The notes under the pieces were generated by a model. It ran no database searches and was not told the origin of the DNA. It saw only the letters and a program-made list of their open reading frames with translations. A stretch of 34,056 nucleotides of DNA, taken from NCBI GenBank assembly GCA_900547945.1, contig URIT01000020.1:1-34056 (forward strand). The letters run 5' to 3'. This stretch comes from an uncultured bacterium (GTDB lineage: Bacteria > Verrucomicrobiota > Kiritimatiellia > RFP12 > UBA1067). The translations under genes were made by a program, and so were the position numbers. Positions within the stretch are counted from its first letter, which is position 1. Each line of letters begins with the position of its first letter. Below, in pieces: positions 17,168 through 23,738 of the stretch.

Positions 17168-19156
17168 ATGGCGTATCGGCAGTTGACGGCGCGCGAGATC
17201 GCGGCCCTAGAGGCGCACGGCTGCTCGGCCGAGGACTGGCGGGCGGTCACGGTCGCGCCGGGCTTCGACGCGGCGACGGTGCGCGACGCGGCCTTCTCGG
17301 GAACGTGCCGCCTCGGCGCGTTCCGCACGACGTACACGCTGCCGGGCGGCGTCCGCAAGCCGGCGGGCCTCTACCACGCGACGCTGCACAACGTGACGGT
17401 CGGCGACGACTGCCGCATCTCGAACGTCCGCAGCTACATCGCGAACTACGACATCGGCGCGTGTACGCACATCGGCAACGTCGACAAGATCTACGTCGAG
17501 GGCGAGTCGGGCTTCGGCAACGGCGTCGAGGTCTCGGTCCTCAACGAGACGGGCGGGCGCGAGGTGACGATCCACACGGCGCTCACGGCGCACGAGGCGT
17601 ACCTGGAGGCGATGTACCGGCACCGGCCGCGCCTCGTCGCCGCGCTCAAGCGCTTCGCGCGGGAGAAGGCGGCGGCCGCGCGGTCGGCGCGCGGCACGAT
17701 CGGCTGCGGCGTGACGGTCGTCGACACGGGGCTCGTGCGCAACGTCTTCATCGGCGACGGCGCGGTGGTGGACGGCGCGGCGCGCCTCTCGAACGGCTCG
17801 CTCGTCAGCCGCCGCGACTCGCCCGTCACGATCGGGCGCGGCGTCAGCGCGGACGACTTCATCGTGCAGGACGGTTCGCGCGTCGAGGACGGCACGCGCC
17901 TCACGCGCTGCTACGTCGGGCAGTCGTGCGCGCTCGGCCACGGCTACTCGGCGAGCGACTCGCTCTTCTTCTGCAACTGCCAGGAGGAGAACGGCGAGGC
18001 CTGCGCGGTCTTCGCGGGGCCGTTCACCGTCACGCACCACAAGTCGACGCTGCTCATCGCCGGCATGTTCAGCTTCATGAACGCGGGCTCTGGCTCGAAC
18101 CAGTCCAACCACATGTACAAGCTCGGGCCCATCCACCAGGGCGCGCTGGAGCGCGGCTCGAAGACGGCGTCCGACTCGTACATCCTCTGGCCCGCGCGCA
18201 TCGGCGCGTTCTCGCTCGTGATGGGGCGCCACACGACGAATCCCGACACGTCGAGCCTGCCGTTCTCCTACCTCATCGAGTCGCAGGGCGTCACGTACCT
18301 CGTGCCCGGCGTGAACCTCAAGAGCGTCGGCACGATCCGCGACGTGCAGAAGTGGCCGAAGCGCGACCGCCGCGCGCCGGAGGGCCGCCTCGACAAGGTG
18401 AACTTCAACCTCCTCTCGCCCTACACGATCGACAAGATGGTGCGCGGCATCGCGATCCTCGAAAGCCTGCGTGCGCTCTCGGGCGCGACGAGCGACACCT
18501 ACGCCTACCAGAGCGCGCGCATCACGAACGCCGCGCTCGTGAAGGGCATCGGCTTCTACCGGATGGCGATCGACAAGTTCCTCGGCAACTCCCTCATCTC
18601 GCGGCTGGAGACGATCACGGACGGCGACTACCTCGGCGGGCTCAGGCCGACGGCGCGCGCGGGCCTGGGCGACTGGGTGGACCTCTCGGGCCTCCTCGCG
18701 CCCCACTCGCGCGTGCGCGCGATCCTCGACGACGTGGAGGCCGGTCGAATCGCCTCCTGCGCGGAACTGGACGCGCGGATGGCCGACCTGCAGGTGCGCT
18801 ACTACGACGACGAGTGGACATGGGCCTACGACCTCATGCTCCGCCACTACGGCCTCGAAGAGGGCCGGATCGGCTACCGCGACCTCGTCTCGATCATCCG
18901 CCGCTGGCGCGCCTCCGTCCTGAAGCTCGACGACATGCTCTACGAGGACGCGCGCAAGGAGTTCTCGCTCTCGATGAAGACGGGCTTCGGCTTCGACGGG
19001 CTCGGCGCGACGACCGAGGCGGATTTCGCGGGCGTGCGCGGCACGTTCGAGACGAACCCGTTCGTCCTCGCGGTGACGGAACACCGGGCGCGCAAGGACG
19101 CGCTCGGCACGCTCTGGATCGACCGTCTCAACGCCCTCGCCGCAAAGGACCTGTAG
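17168..19156 (+). CDS. DUF4954 family protein with left-handed beta-helix region
   Basis: A 662-residue protein matching the DUF4954 family, known mainly from Bacteroidetes and related anaerobes; its function is not established. Residues ~75-270 show hexapeptide-like repeats ([V/I]GxG...) such as VTVGDDCRISNVRSYI, IGACTHIGNVDKIYVEG and FIGDGAVVDGAARLSNGSLV, typical of acyl- or nucleotidyl-transferase beta-helices. A conserved middle segment reads GMFSFMNAGSGSNQSNHMYK followed by GPIHQGALERGSKT. The C-terminal third is helical. Sugar-phosphate or nucleotidyl-transferase-like activity is possible but is inference. The ATG at 17168 is preceded by ggaaaggcgggggcgc. It probably belongs to one transcript with the NifX-like gene. 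Confidence 0.8.
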   Translation: MAYRQLTAREIAALEAHGCSAEDWRAVTVAPGFDAATVRDAAFSGTCRLGAFRTTYTLPGGVRKPAGLYHATLHNVTVGDDCRISNVRSYIANYDIGACTHIGNVDKIYVEGESGFGNGVEVSVLNETGGREVTIHTALTAHEAYLEAMYRHRPRLVAALKRFAREKAAAARSARGTIGCGVTVVDTGLVRNVFIGDGAVVDGAARLSNGSLVSRRDSPVTIGRGVSADDFIVQDGSRVEDGTRLTRCYVGQSCALGHGYSASDSLFFCNCQEENGEACAVFAGPFTVTHHKSTLLIAGMFSFMNAGSGSNQSNHMYKLGPIHQGALERGSKTASDSYILWPARIGAFSLVMGRHTTNPDTSSLPFSYLIESQGVTYLVPGVNLKSVGTIRDVQKWPKRDRRAPEGRLDKVNFNLLSPYTIDKMVRGIAILESLRALSGATSDTYAYQSARITNAALVKGIGFYRMAIDKFLGNSLISRLETITDGDYLGGLRPTARAGLGDWVDLSGLLAPHSRVRAILDDVEAGRIASCAELDARMADLQVRYYDDEWTWAYDLMLRHYGLEEGRIGYRDLVSIIRRWRASVLKLDDMLYEDARKEFSLSMKTGFGFDGLGATTEADFAGVRGTFETNPFVLAVTEHRARKDALGTLWIDRLNALAAKDL

Positions 19157-19188
19157 AAGAAGTAGACACATGGGAAAGGACGGATGAC

Positions 19189-20637
19189 ATGAAGTTGGGG
19201 AACGGGATGCTGTGGGCCGCGTTTGCGGTCGTTGCCGGGGCGTGGGGCGCGCTGTGCGCGCCGGATTTCGAGCGGGCCTCGCCGGAGTCGCAGGGCGTCT
19301 CGTCTGCGGCGATCCAGCGGTGGATCGAGGCGTGCGAGAACGACGCGGCGACGAACCGCTTCGGCAACGGCTATGTGCATGGATTCGTCATCCTGCGCCA
19401 CGGGCGCCTCATCGCCGAGGGGACCTGGGCGCCGCAGGACACGCTGAAGCGTCCGCACATGCTCTATTCGCATTCGAAGAGCTTCACGTCAACGGCCGTC
19501 GGCTTCCTCGTGGACGACGGCAGGCTCGACCTCGACCGCCGCGTCGTGTCCCTCTTCCCCGACGCGGCGCCGGCGGAGCCGTCCGAGAACCTGCGGCAGG
19601 TCCGGGTGCGCGACCTCCTCACGATGAACCTCGGCGCCGACCGCACGGACGCCGAGCGCGACGACATCGCGGGCGACTGGGTCAAGGCCCTTCTGAAGAA
19701 CAAGATCGACCGCGAGCCGGGGACGGGCTTCAAGTACGATTCGGGCGCGACGCACCTGCTGGCGGCCATTGTCGAGAAGATCAGCGGAAAGCCGCTCATG
19801 GACTTCCTCAAGGAGCGGCTGTTCGATCCGCTCGGCATGACGAGCCCCTGGTCGACGGTCTCGCCCACGGGCGTCGCCTGCGGCGGCTGGGGCATGAACA
19901 TGACGACGCGCGACCTTGCGCGGTTCGGGCAGTTCCTCCTGCAGGAAGGGCGTTGGGACGGGCGGCAGCTGCTCTCGCGCGAGTGGGTGCGCCTCGCGAC
20001 GGCGCGCCAGACCTGGTCGGGCGGCATCGTCGTCCAGGCCCAGACGATTGGCTCGGGCAGCGACTGGGGCCAGGGCTACGGCTTCCAGTTCTGGCGCTGC
20101 CGCCACGGGGCGTACCGCGCGGACGGCGCGGCGGGCCAGCTGACCGTCGTCTTCCCCGAGCAGGACGCCGTCGTCTCGGTCCATGCGGGCCTCGGCGACA
20201 TGCAGCGCGAGCTGGACCTGATCTGGACGCATCTGCTGCCGTCGTTCGGCCCGACGCCGCGCGCGGCGGACGCCGCCGCCGAGGCGCGGCTGCGCGCGAA
20301 GTGCGATTCCCTCGCGCTGCCGCTGGAGGGGAACGGGAACGCCGTCTTCGAGGGCTTCGACGCGGCATCCGTCGAGCCGGGTGCGACGGGCTGGACGCTG
20401 GTGCGGAAGGACGGCCGCCGCCTCGCCGTCGGACGGGGTGCATGGGCCGTGACGCGCTGGACGTTCAACGACTCGAACGTCGAGCCGCTTTTCGCGAACT
20501 GCGGCACGCACGAGATCGCCGCCAACGGACGGCTGCTGCCGGACGGGTCGCTGTCCGTGACCTGGCAGTTCCTCGGCGGCATCCGCCACGGGCGGTTTTC
20601 GGTGCGCGGTGGAGAGCCCCGGGCGTCGGGCGAGTAA
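19189..20637 (+). CDS. Secreted serine hydrolase, class C beta-lactamase fold
   Basis: A 482-residue protein of the beta-lactamase class C / penicillin-binding-protein-like family (Beta-lactamase, PF00144); members include esterases, D-aminopeptidases and carboxypeptidases. The N-terminus has a signal-like hydrophobic stretch (MLWAAFAVVAGAWGALC). The nucleophile motif SxxK is S94-H-S-K97 in LYSHSKSFTS; Y-D-S in FKYDSGATHLL takes the place of Y-x-N, and HGAYRADGAAGQ resembles the third motif region. The last ~110 residues form an extra beta-rich domain. Substrate cannot be inferred. The start at 19189 follows ggaaagga, 32 nt after the DUF4954 gene. Confidence 0.85.
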   Translation: MKLGNGMLWAAFAVVAGAWGALCAPDFERASPESQGVSSAAIQRWIEACENDAATNRFGNGYVHGFVILRHGRLIAEGTWAPQDTLKRPHMLYSHSKSFTSTAVGFLVDDGRLDLDRRVVSLFPDAAPAEPSENLRQVRVRDLLTMNLGADRTDAERDDIAGDWVKALLKNKIDREPGTGFKYDSGATHLLAAIVEKISGKPLMDFLKERLFDPLGMTSPWSTVSPTGVACGGWGMNMTTRDLARFGQFLLQEGRWDGRQLLSREWVRLATARQTWSGGIVVQAQTIGSGSDWGQGYGFQFWRCRHGAYRADGAAGQLTVVFPEQDAVVSVHAGLGDMQRELDLIWTHLLPSFGPTPRAADAAAEARLRAKCDSLALPLEGNGNAVFEGFDAASVEPGATGWTLVRKDGRRLAVGRGAWAVTRWTFNDSNVEPLFANCGTHEIAANGRLLPDGSLSVTWQFLGGIRHGRFSVRGGEPRASGE

Positions 20638-20694
20638 GCCGGTCCGCGGGTCCCTTGGCACGCCTTGTCCCGCAGTCGGGCCAGTACCCGGATA

Positions 20695-20703
20695 TGGTAT
20701 AAT
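20695..20703 (+). promoter_or_regulatory. Extended -10 promoter, leaderless start of metF
   Basis: TGG followed by a perfect TATAAT (20698-20703). The ATG at 20712 is 8 nt past the box; a GTG at 20706 would lie before the expected transcription start, so the ATG is preferred. Confidence 0.6.
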
Positions 20704-20711
20704 CAGTGCGT

Positions 20712-21611
20712 ATGAAGATTTCAGAAATTATCGCCGAAGGGCGGCCCAGCCTGTCCTTCGAGGTGTTCCCCCCGAAGCGGCGCGCGGCGTCCGGCGCGGC
20801 CGAGGAACGGGCGGCGATGGAGCGGACGAAGCGCGTCGTCCGCGAGATCGCCGCCGTGAACCCTGCGTTCGTCTCGGTCACCTACGGGGCCGCCGGCGGC
20901 ACGACGGGCGCGAACACGTGCGAACTCGCGGCGTTCGTGCAGGATGCCTGCGACGTGCCGGCGCTTGCGCACATGACGTGCATCGCTGCCGACCGCGCGA
21001 AGGTGGAGGATGAGGTGCGGGGCTTCCGAGCCGCCGGCATCGAGAACATTCTCTGTCTGCGCGGGGACTCTCCGCCCGACACGGAATTCCCCGGCGACCC
21101 CGCTTTCCGCCATGCGGTTGACCTCGTGCGGGCGCTGAAGGGCGAGGGCTTCTGTCTGGGCGGCGCGTGCTACCCGGAGGGGCATCCCGAGTGCGCGCAT
21201 CTGGTGGACGACCTCGCGCACGTGAAGGAGAAGGCCGAGGCGGGGCTGGACTTCCTCACGACGCAGATGTTCTTCGACAACAATGTGCTTTTCCACTATC
21301 TTGCGCGCCTCCGGACGTCGGGCGTGACGGTTCCGGTGATCGCGGGCGTGATGCCCGTCACGAACGGCAGGCAGATCCGGCGCATCTGCGCGTTGTCGGG
21401 GACGTATCTGCCCCCGCGCTTCCGGGCGATTGTCGACCGCTTCGGCGATGACCCGGTCGCGATGCTGGACGCGGGCGTGGCGTATGCGACCGAGCAGATC
21501 GTCGATCTCTTCGCGAACGACGTCAACAACGTCCACGTCTACACGATGAACAAGCCGGAAGTCGCCGTCCGGATCATGCGGAACCTCCATGGCGTCGTCG
21601 GTCCCCGTTGA
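20712..21611 (+). CDS. metF: 5,10-methylenetetrahydrofolate reductase
   Basis: A 299-residue FAD enzyme that reduces 5,10-methylene-THF to 5-methyl-THF, the methyl donor for methionine synthesis. It is a TIM barrel of normal bacterial length. Family landmarks are SFEVFPPK at residues 15-22 (containing the catalytic Glu), FVSVTYGAAGGT, AHMTCIAADR, NILCLRGD, the TTQMFFDN motif and PVIAGVMPVTN. The protein ends VYTMNKPEVAVRIM, close to the family-typical 'hxYTLNRxE' ending. A leaderless promoter precedes it. The next gene, a FecCD permease, follows after 18 nt, suggesting co-transcription; since 5-methyl-THF feeds B12-dependent MetH, a corrinoid link is possible but inferred. Confidence 0.95.
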   Translation: MKISEIIAEGRPSLSFEVFPPKRRAASGAAEERAAMERTKRVVREIAAVNPAFVSVTYGAAGGTTGANTCELAAFVQDACDVPALAHMTCIAADRAKVEDEVRGFRAAGIENILCLRGDSPPDTEFPGDPAFRHAVDLVRALKGEGFCLGGACYPEGHPECAHLVDDLAHVKEKAEAGLDFLTTQMFFDNNVLFHYLARLRTSGVTVPVIAGVMPVTNGRQIRRICALSGTYLPPRFRAIVDRFGDDPVAMLDAGVAYATEQIVDLFANDVNNVHVYTMNKPEVAVRIMRNLHGVVGPR

Positions 21612-21629
21612 CCGGCGCGGCCTCGGATC

Positions 21630-22502
21630 ATGGATTGGGCCTATCCAGCGGCATTGGTGACGGGCGCGGCGCTTTCGGTCTCGGGCGCGGCGCTTCAGAG
21701 TGTCCTGCGCAATCCGCTGGCGGAGCCCTATCTGCTGGGCACGGTTGGCGGCGCGGCGTTCTTTGCCGCGTTGGCGACCAACCTCGGCCTTGTCGCGCTC
21801 GGCGCCTGGGTGTTGCCGACGGCGAGTTTCCTCGGTTCGTGCGCGTCGCTTGCGCTCGTCTGCCTTGTTGCGGCGTTTGCGGCGAAGGCGCGCGAGGCGG
21901 ATGGCGCAACGCCGCTTTTGCTTTCGACGGGGAACGCCGTCGTGTTGGCCGGGTTCGTCACGGGGGGCTTCTTCGGCTCGCTCGACATGCTGGTCCTCTC
22001 CTACGCGAAGCCGGATGACTTCGCGGCGGTGTCGAAATGGCTCTACGGGTCGCTCAAGTCGGTTACGGGTGCGACGCTTGCACTCGGCGGCGTCGCCTTC
22101 GCCTTCGCCTTCGCGGTCCTGTTTGCGCTCGCGCGTCGGCTGAACGTCATGGAACTCGGGCGCGCCGAGGCGGAGGCCCTGGGCGTCAACACGCGCATGA
22201 CGACGCTCCTTGTCCTCGGTGCGGTGTCGCTTGTCACGGCCGTCTCGGTCGCGCTCGCGGGGGCGATCGGCTTCATCGGGCTCGTCGTGCCGCATTTCGT
22301 CCGCCGCAAGGCGGGGCCGCGCCTCCAGCGTGTGTTCGTGCTGTCCGCGTTTGCGGGCGGGATCTTTCTCGTGCTGGCGGAGGCCCTCGGGCGTTTCCTG
22401 CCGGGCGACGTGCCCGTCGGGGTCGTCTGCGCGATTCTCGGCGCACCGTTTTTCCTGTGGCTGCTCGTGTCCCGCCGCAACGGCGAGGGTTGGGATGTCT
22501 AG
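21630..22502 (+). CDS. FecCD/BtuC-family ABC transporter permease
   Basis: A 290-residue inner-membrane permease of the iron-siderophore/cobalamin importer class. Signatures are GAALSVSGAALQSVLRNPLA followed by EPYLLGTVGGAAFF near the N-terminus and the cytoplasmic coupling region around LGRAEAEALGVN and GAIGFIGLVVPHFVRR, then LGRFLPGDVPVGVVCAILGAPFFLWLL. It is shorter than usual (~330) because the first membrane helix before the GAALAVSG motif is abbreviated. No ATPase or binding-protein gene lies next to it in this window; the 75 bp after its stop contain only an 18-codon open frame. It may share the ATPase of another system or be a remnant of a split operon. Confidence 0.88.
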   Translation: MDWAYPAALVTGAALSVSGAALQSVLRNPLAEPYLLGTVGGAAFFAALATNLGLVALGAWVLPTASFLGSCASLALVCLVAAFAAKAREADGATPLLLSTGNAVVLAGFVTGGFFGSLDMLVLSYAKPDDFAAVSKWLYGSLKSVTGATLALGGVAFAFAFAVLFALARRLNVMELGRAEAEALGVNTRMTTLLVLGAVSLVTAVSVALAGAIGFIGLVVPHFVRRKAGPRLQRVFVLSAFAGGIFLVLAEALGRFLPGDVPVGVVCAILGAPFFLWLLVSRRNGEGWDV

Positions 22503-22577
22503 TGTATCTGCCGACAAGATGGAGAGTGCGAAGGGGCCGAGGTTCGGGTGAGCCGTTCCGCCGGTTGGGGTGCCCGC

Positions 22578-23234
22578 ATGTTGGTTTTTGACTGGAAGAG
22601 ACGGGCGTTGCTGTTCATGTTCGGCGTGGCCGTTGCCGGACTGGGCGTCGCGCTGTCCACGCAGGCGGGGCTGGGCGCGACGCCCATCTCCAGCGTGCCG
22701 TGGGTGTTGACGCGCGTGACGCCGCTTTCGTATGGCACGCTGACGCTTCTGATGAACCTTCTCTTCGTCTTCGGGCAGATTGTGGTCCTGCGGCGGCGAT
22801 TCGCGCCGTTCCAGCTGCTGCAGGTTCCGGCGACGGTACTCTTCGGCGTGTGCATCGACGGGGGGATGGCGCTGACGCGGCCGTGGGTGACGGTGGTCTA
22901 TCCCCTGCAGGTCCTGATGCTGGTCGGCGGGGCGTCTCTCCTGGCAGTCGGCATCGTCTGCCAGGTCCATTCGGATTTCCTGTGCGTGCCGGGCGATGCG
23001 TTGGTGAAGACGGTTGCGCAGACGTTCAGGCTTCGCCTGGCGCGGGTCAAGACGTGCTTCGACGCCACGCTCGTCCTGTCGGCCCTCGCGGTGTCGTACG
23101 CGCTGCTGCACCGCGTCGAGGGCGTCCGCGAAGGGACCGTCCTGGGCGTCTTCCTCGTCGGGTGGTTCGTCGGATTGGCCCTGCCGCGTCTGCGCGGCCT
23201 CCGCAAGAGCTGCTACCACTGGGTGGCGACATAG
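22578..23234 (+). CDS. YitT/YczE-like (DUF6198) integral membrane protein
   Basis: A 218-residue membrane protein with about five to six hydrophobic segments. The opening AGLGVALSTQAGLGATPISS and the following LLMNLLFVFGQ match the YczE/YitT-type family (DUF6198), whose transport role is unknown. Two starts are possible: ATG at 22578 (chosen; ggttgggg upstream) and GTG at 22548, which adds ten residues (SRSAGWGAR...) and has gaggttcgg before it. The gene is the last one before a 500-bp region without protein genes. Confidence 0.75.
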   Translation: MLVFDWKRRALLFMFGVAVAGLGVALSTQAGLGATPISSVPWVLTRVTPLSYGTLTLLMNLLFVFGQIVVLRRRFAPFQLLQVPATVLFGVCIDGGMALTRPWVTVVYPLQVLMLVGGASLLAVGIVCQVHSDFLCVPGDALVKTVAQTFRLRLARVKTCFDATLVLSALAVSYALLHRVEGVREGTVLGVFLVGWFVGLALPRLRGLRKSCYHWVAT

Positions 23235-23268
23235 GTTCTTCAAGCTGCGAATGGACGCGACGGAGCGC

Positions 23269-23285
23269 GCCCCTCCCGCAGGGGC
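23269..23285 (+). terminator. Hairpin after the YitT-like gene
   Basis: GCCCCT and AGGGGC form a perfect 6-bp stem with a 5-nt loop 35 nt after the stop codon. There is no T run, so it could be a Rho-assisted terminator or part of a dispersed repeat (the flank ggacgcgacggagcgcgc has repeat-like character). Confidence 0.3.
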
Positions 23286-23313
23286 CAAGCCGATGGGGCC
23301 GTCCGGTCCCGGG

Positions 23314-23341
23314 CTAAAACCTAAAACCTAACACCTAATTT
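23314..23341 (+). repeat. Four tandem copies of a 7-bp unit
   Basis: ctaaaac, ctaaaac, ctaacac, ctaattt follow each other with a 7-base period, the last copies degenerate. It resembles telomere-like AACCTAAA sequence but is short and intergenic. Confidence 0.7.
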
Positions 23342-23380
23342 GTTGCGGCATCTATAAGCTCGGCCAATCAGTCCGGAATT

Positions 23381-23389
23381 TGATATAAT
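23381..23389 (+). promoter_or_regulatory. Extended -10 promoter facing the structured intergenic region
   Basis: TGA followed by a perfect TATAAT (23384-23389). There is no start codon close by, unlike the leaderless promoters of this window; the nearest supported gene starts 350 nt downstream. The transcript would start near 23396 and contain the hairpins described next. Confidence 0.5.
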
Positions 23390-23395
23390 CCACTA

Positions 23396-23500
23396 CGTTG
23401 TTCGGCGGGAACGTCGGATTGACAGTTGATCTTTGATATCGGCGGCACGCGCCTTCAAGGAGTCTGCCGCCATCATCAAATGTGCGCAAGCGCATTTTTT
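23396..23500 (+). ncRNA. Candidate small RNA or leader ending in a terminator-like hairpin
   Basis: From the predicted transcription start the sequence folds into a hairpin with TTTGAT (23432-23437) pairing ATCAAA (23475-23480), a 3x3 internal loop, and GGCGGCA (23441-23447) pairing TGCCGCC (23465-23471) around a 17-nt loop. A terminator-like element follows directly. No family is recognised. The reverse strand also has a 27-codon open frame here (MAADSLKARAADIKDQ...), so a coding relic is an alternative. Confidence 0.35.
23482..23500 (+). terminator. Compact hairpin followed by six T
   Basis: TGCG-CAAG-CGCA (stem of 4-5 bp, very short loop) is followed by TTTTTT at 23495-23500. It has the layout of an intrinsic terminator, but the stem is short. 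Confidence 0.4.
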
Positions 23501-23502
23501 GC

Positions 23503-23658
23503 TTCTCTGGAAACCGCTAACTTTCAGTTCACGAAGCGAGGAATGTGGCTGCGCAGGCCCGCATACAGGGGGCGTCTTGCGCCCTCTCTCAGTATGCCCG
23601 CTCTGCGTGCCCGTTCTTGGTATTTCGTGAACGGGCTCTTAGCGGTGCCCCCAGAGAG
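23503..23658 (+). ncRNA. Rod-shaped structured RNA, 6S-like architecture
   Basis: The 156-nt segment folds back on itself along its whole length: 23503-23510 with 23651-23658; ACCGCTAA (23513-23520) with TTAGCGGT (23639-23646); GTTCACGAA (23527-23535) with TTCGTGAAC (23624-23632); 23539-23555 with 23604-23618 with small bulges; GCATAC (23561-23566) with GTATGC (23592-23597); and GGGGGCG (23568-23574) with CGCCCTC (23580-23586), closing a 5-nt loop. Short, nearly symmetric internal loops separate the helices. At least five pairs are G-U on the + strand and would be A-C mismatches on the other, so the + strand is the likely RNA. A long rod with internal bubbles is how 6S RNA (the RNA polymerase-binding regulator) looks, but I cannot match the 6S sequence consensus. 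It could also be a leader of the helicase operon, which starts 80 nt later. Confidence 0.5.
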
Positions 23659-23738
23659 ATATCTTGAACGAGGCACGCGCTATTTTTGCCGCCGCACGTC
23701 CTCGTCTGTCGAACAGGGCGGCGAGGAGCGGGCGGGCG

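Noticed and set aside
17207..19171. Minus-strand open frame of over 650 codons opposite the DUF4954 gene.
   Set aside because: R/A/V/E-rich antisense shadow; the + strand product has clear hexapeptide repeats and family motifs.
23314..23341. Telomere-like CCTAAA repeats.
   Set aside because: Only four degenerate 7-bp units in a bacterial intergenic region; too short to be more than a simple repeat.
23503..23658. The foldback could be an integron attC site or the end of a mobile element.
   Set aside because: No RYYYAAC/GTTRRRY core sites at the ends, no integrase or cassette array, and internal G-U pairs fit an RNA better than a DNA recombination hairpin.
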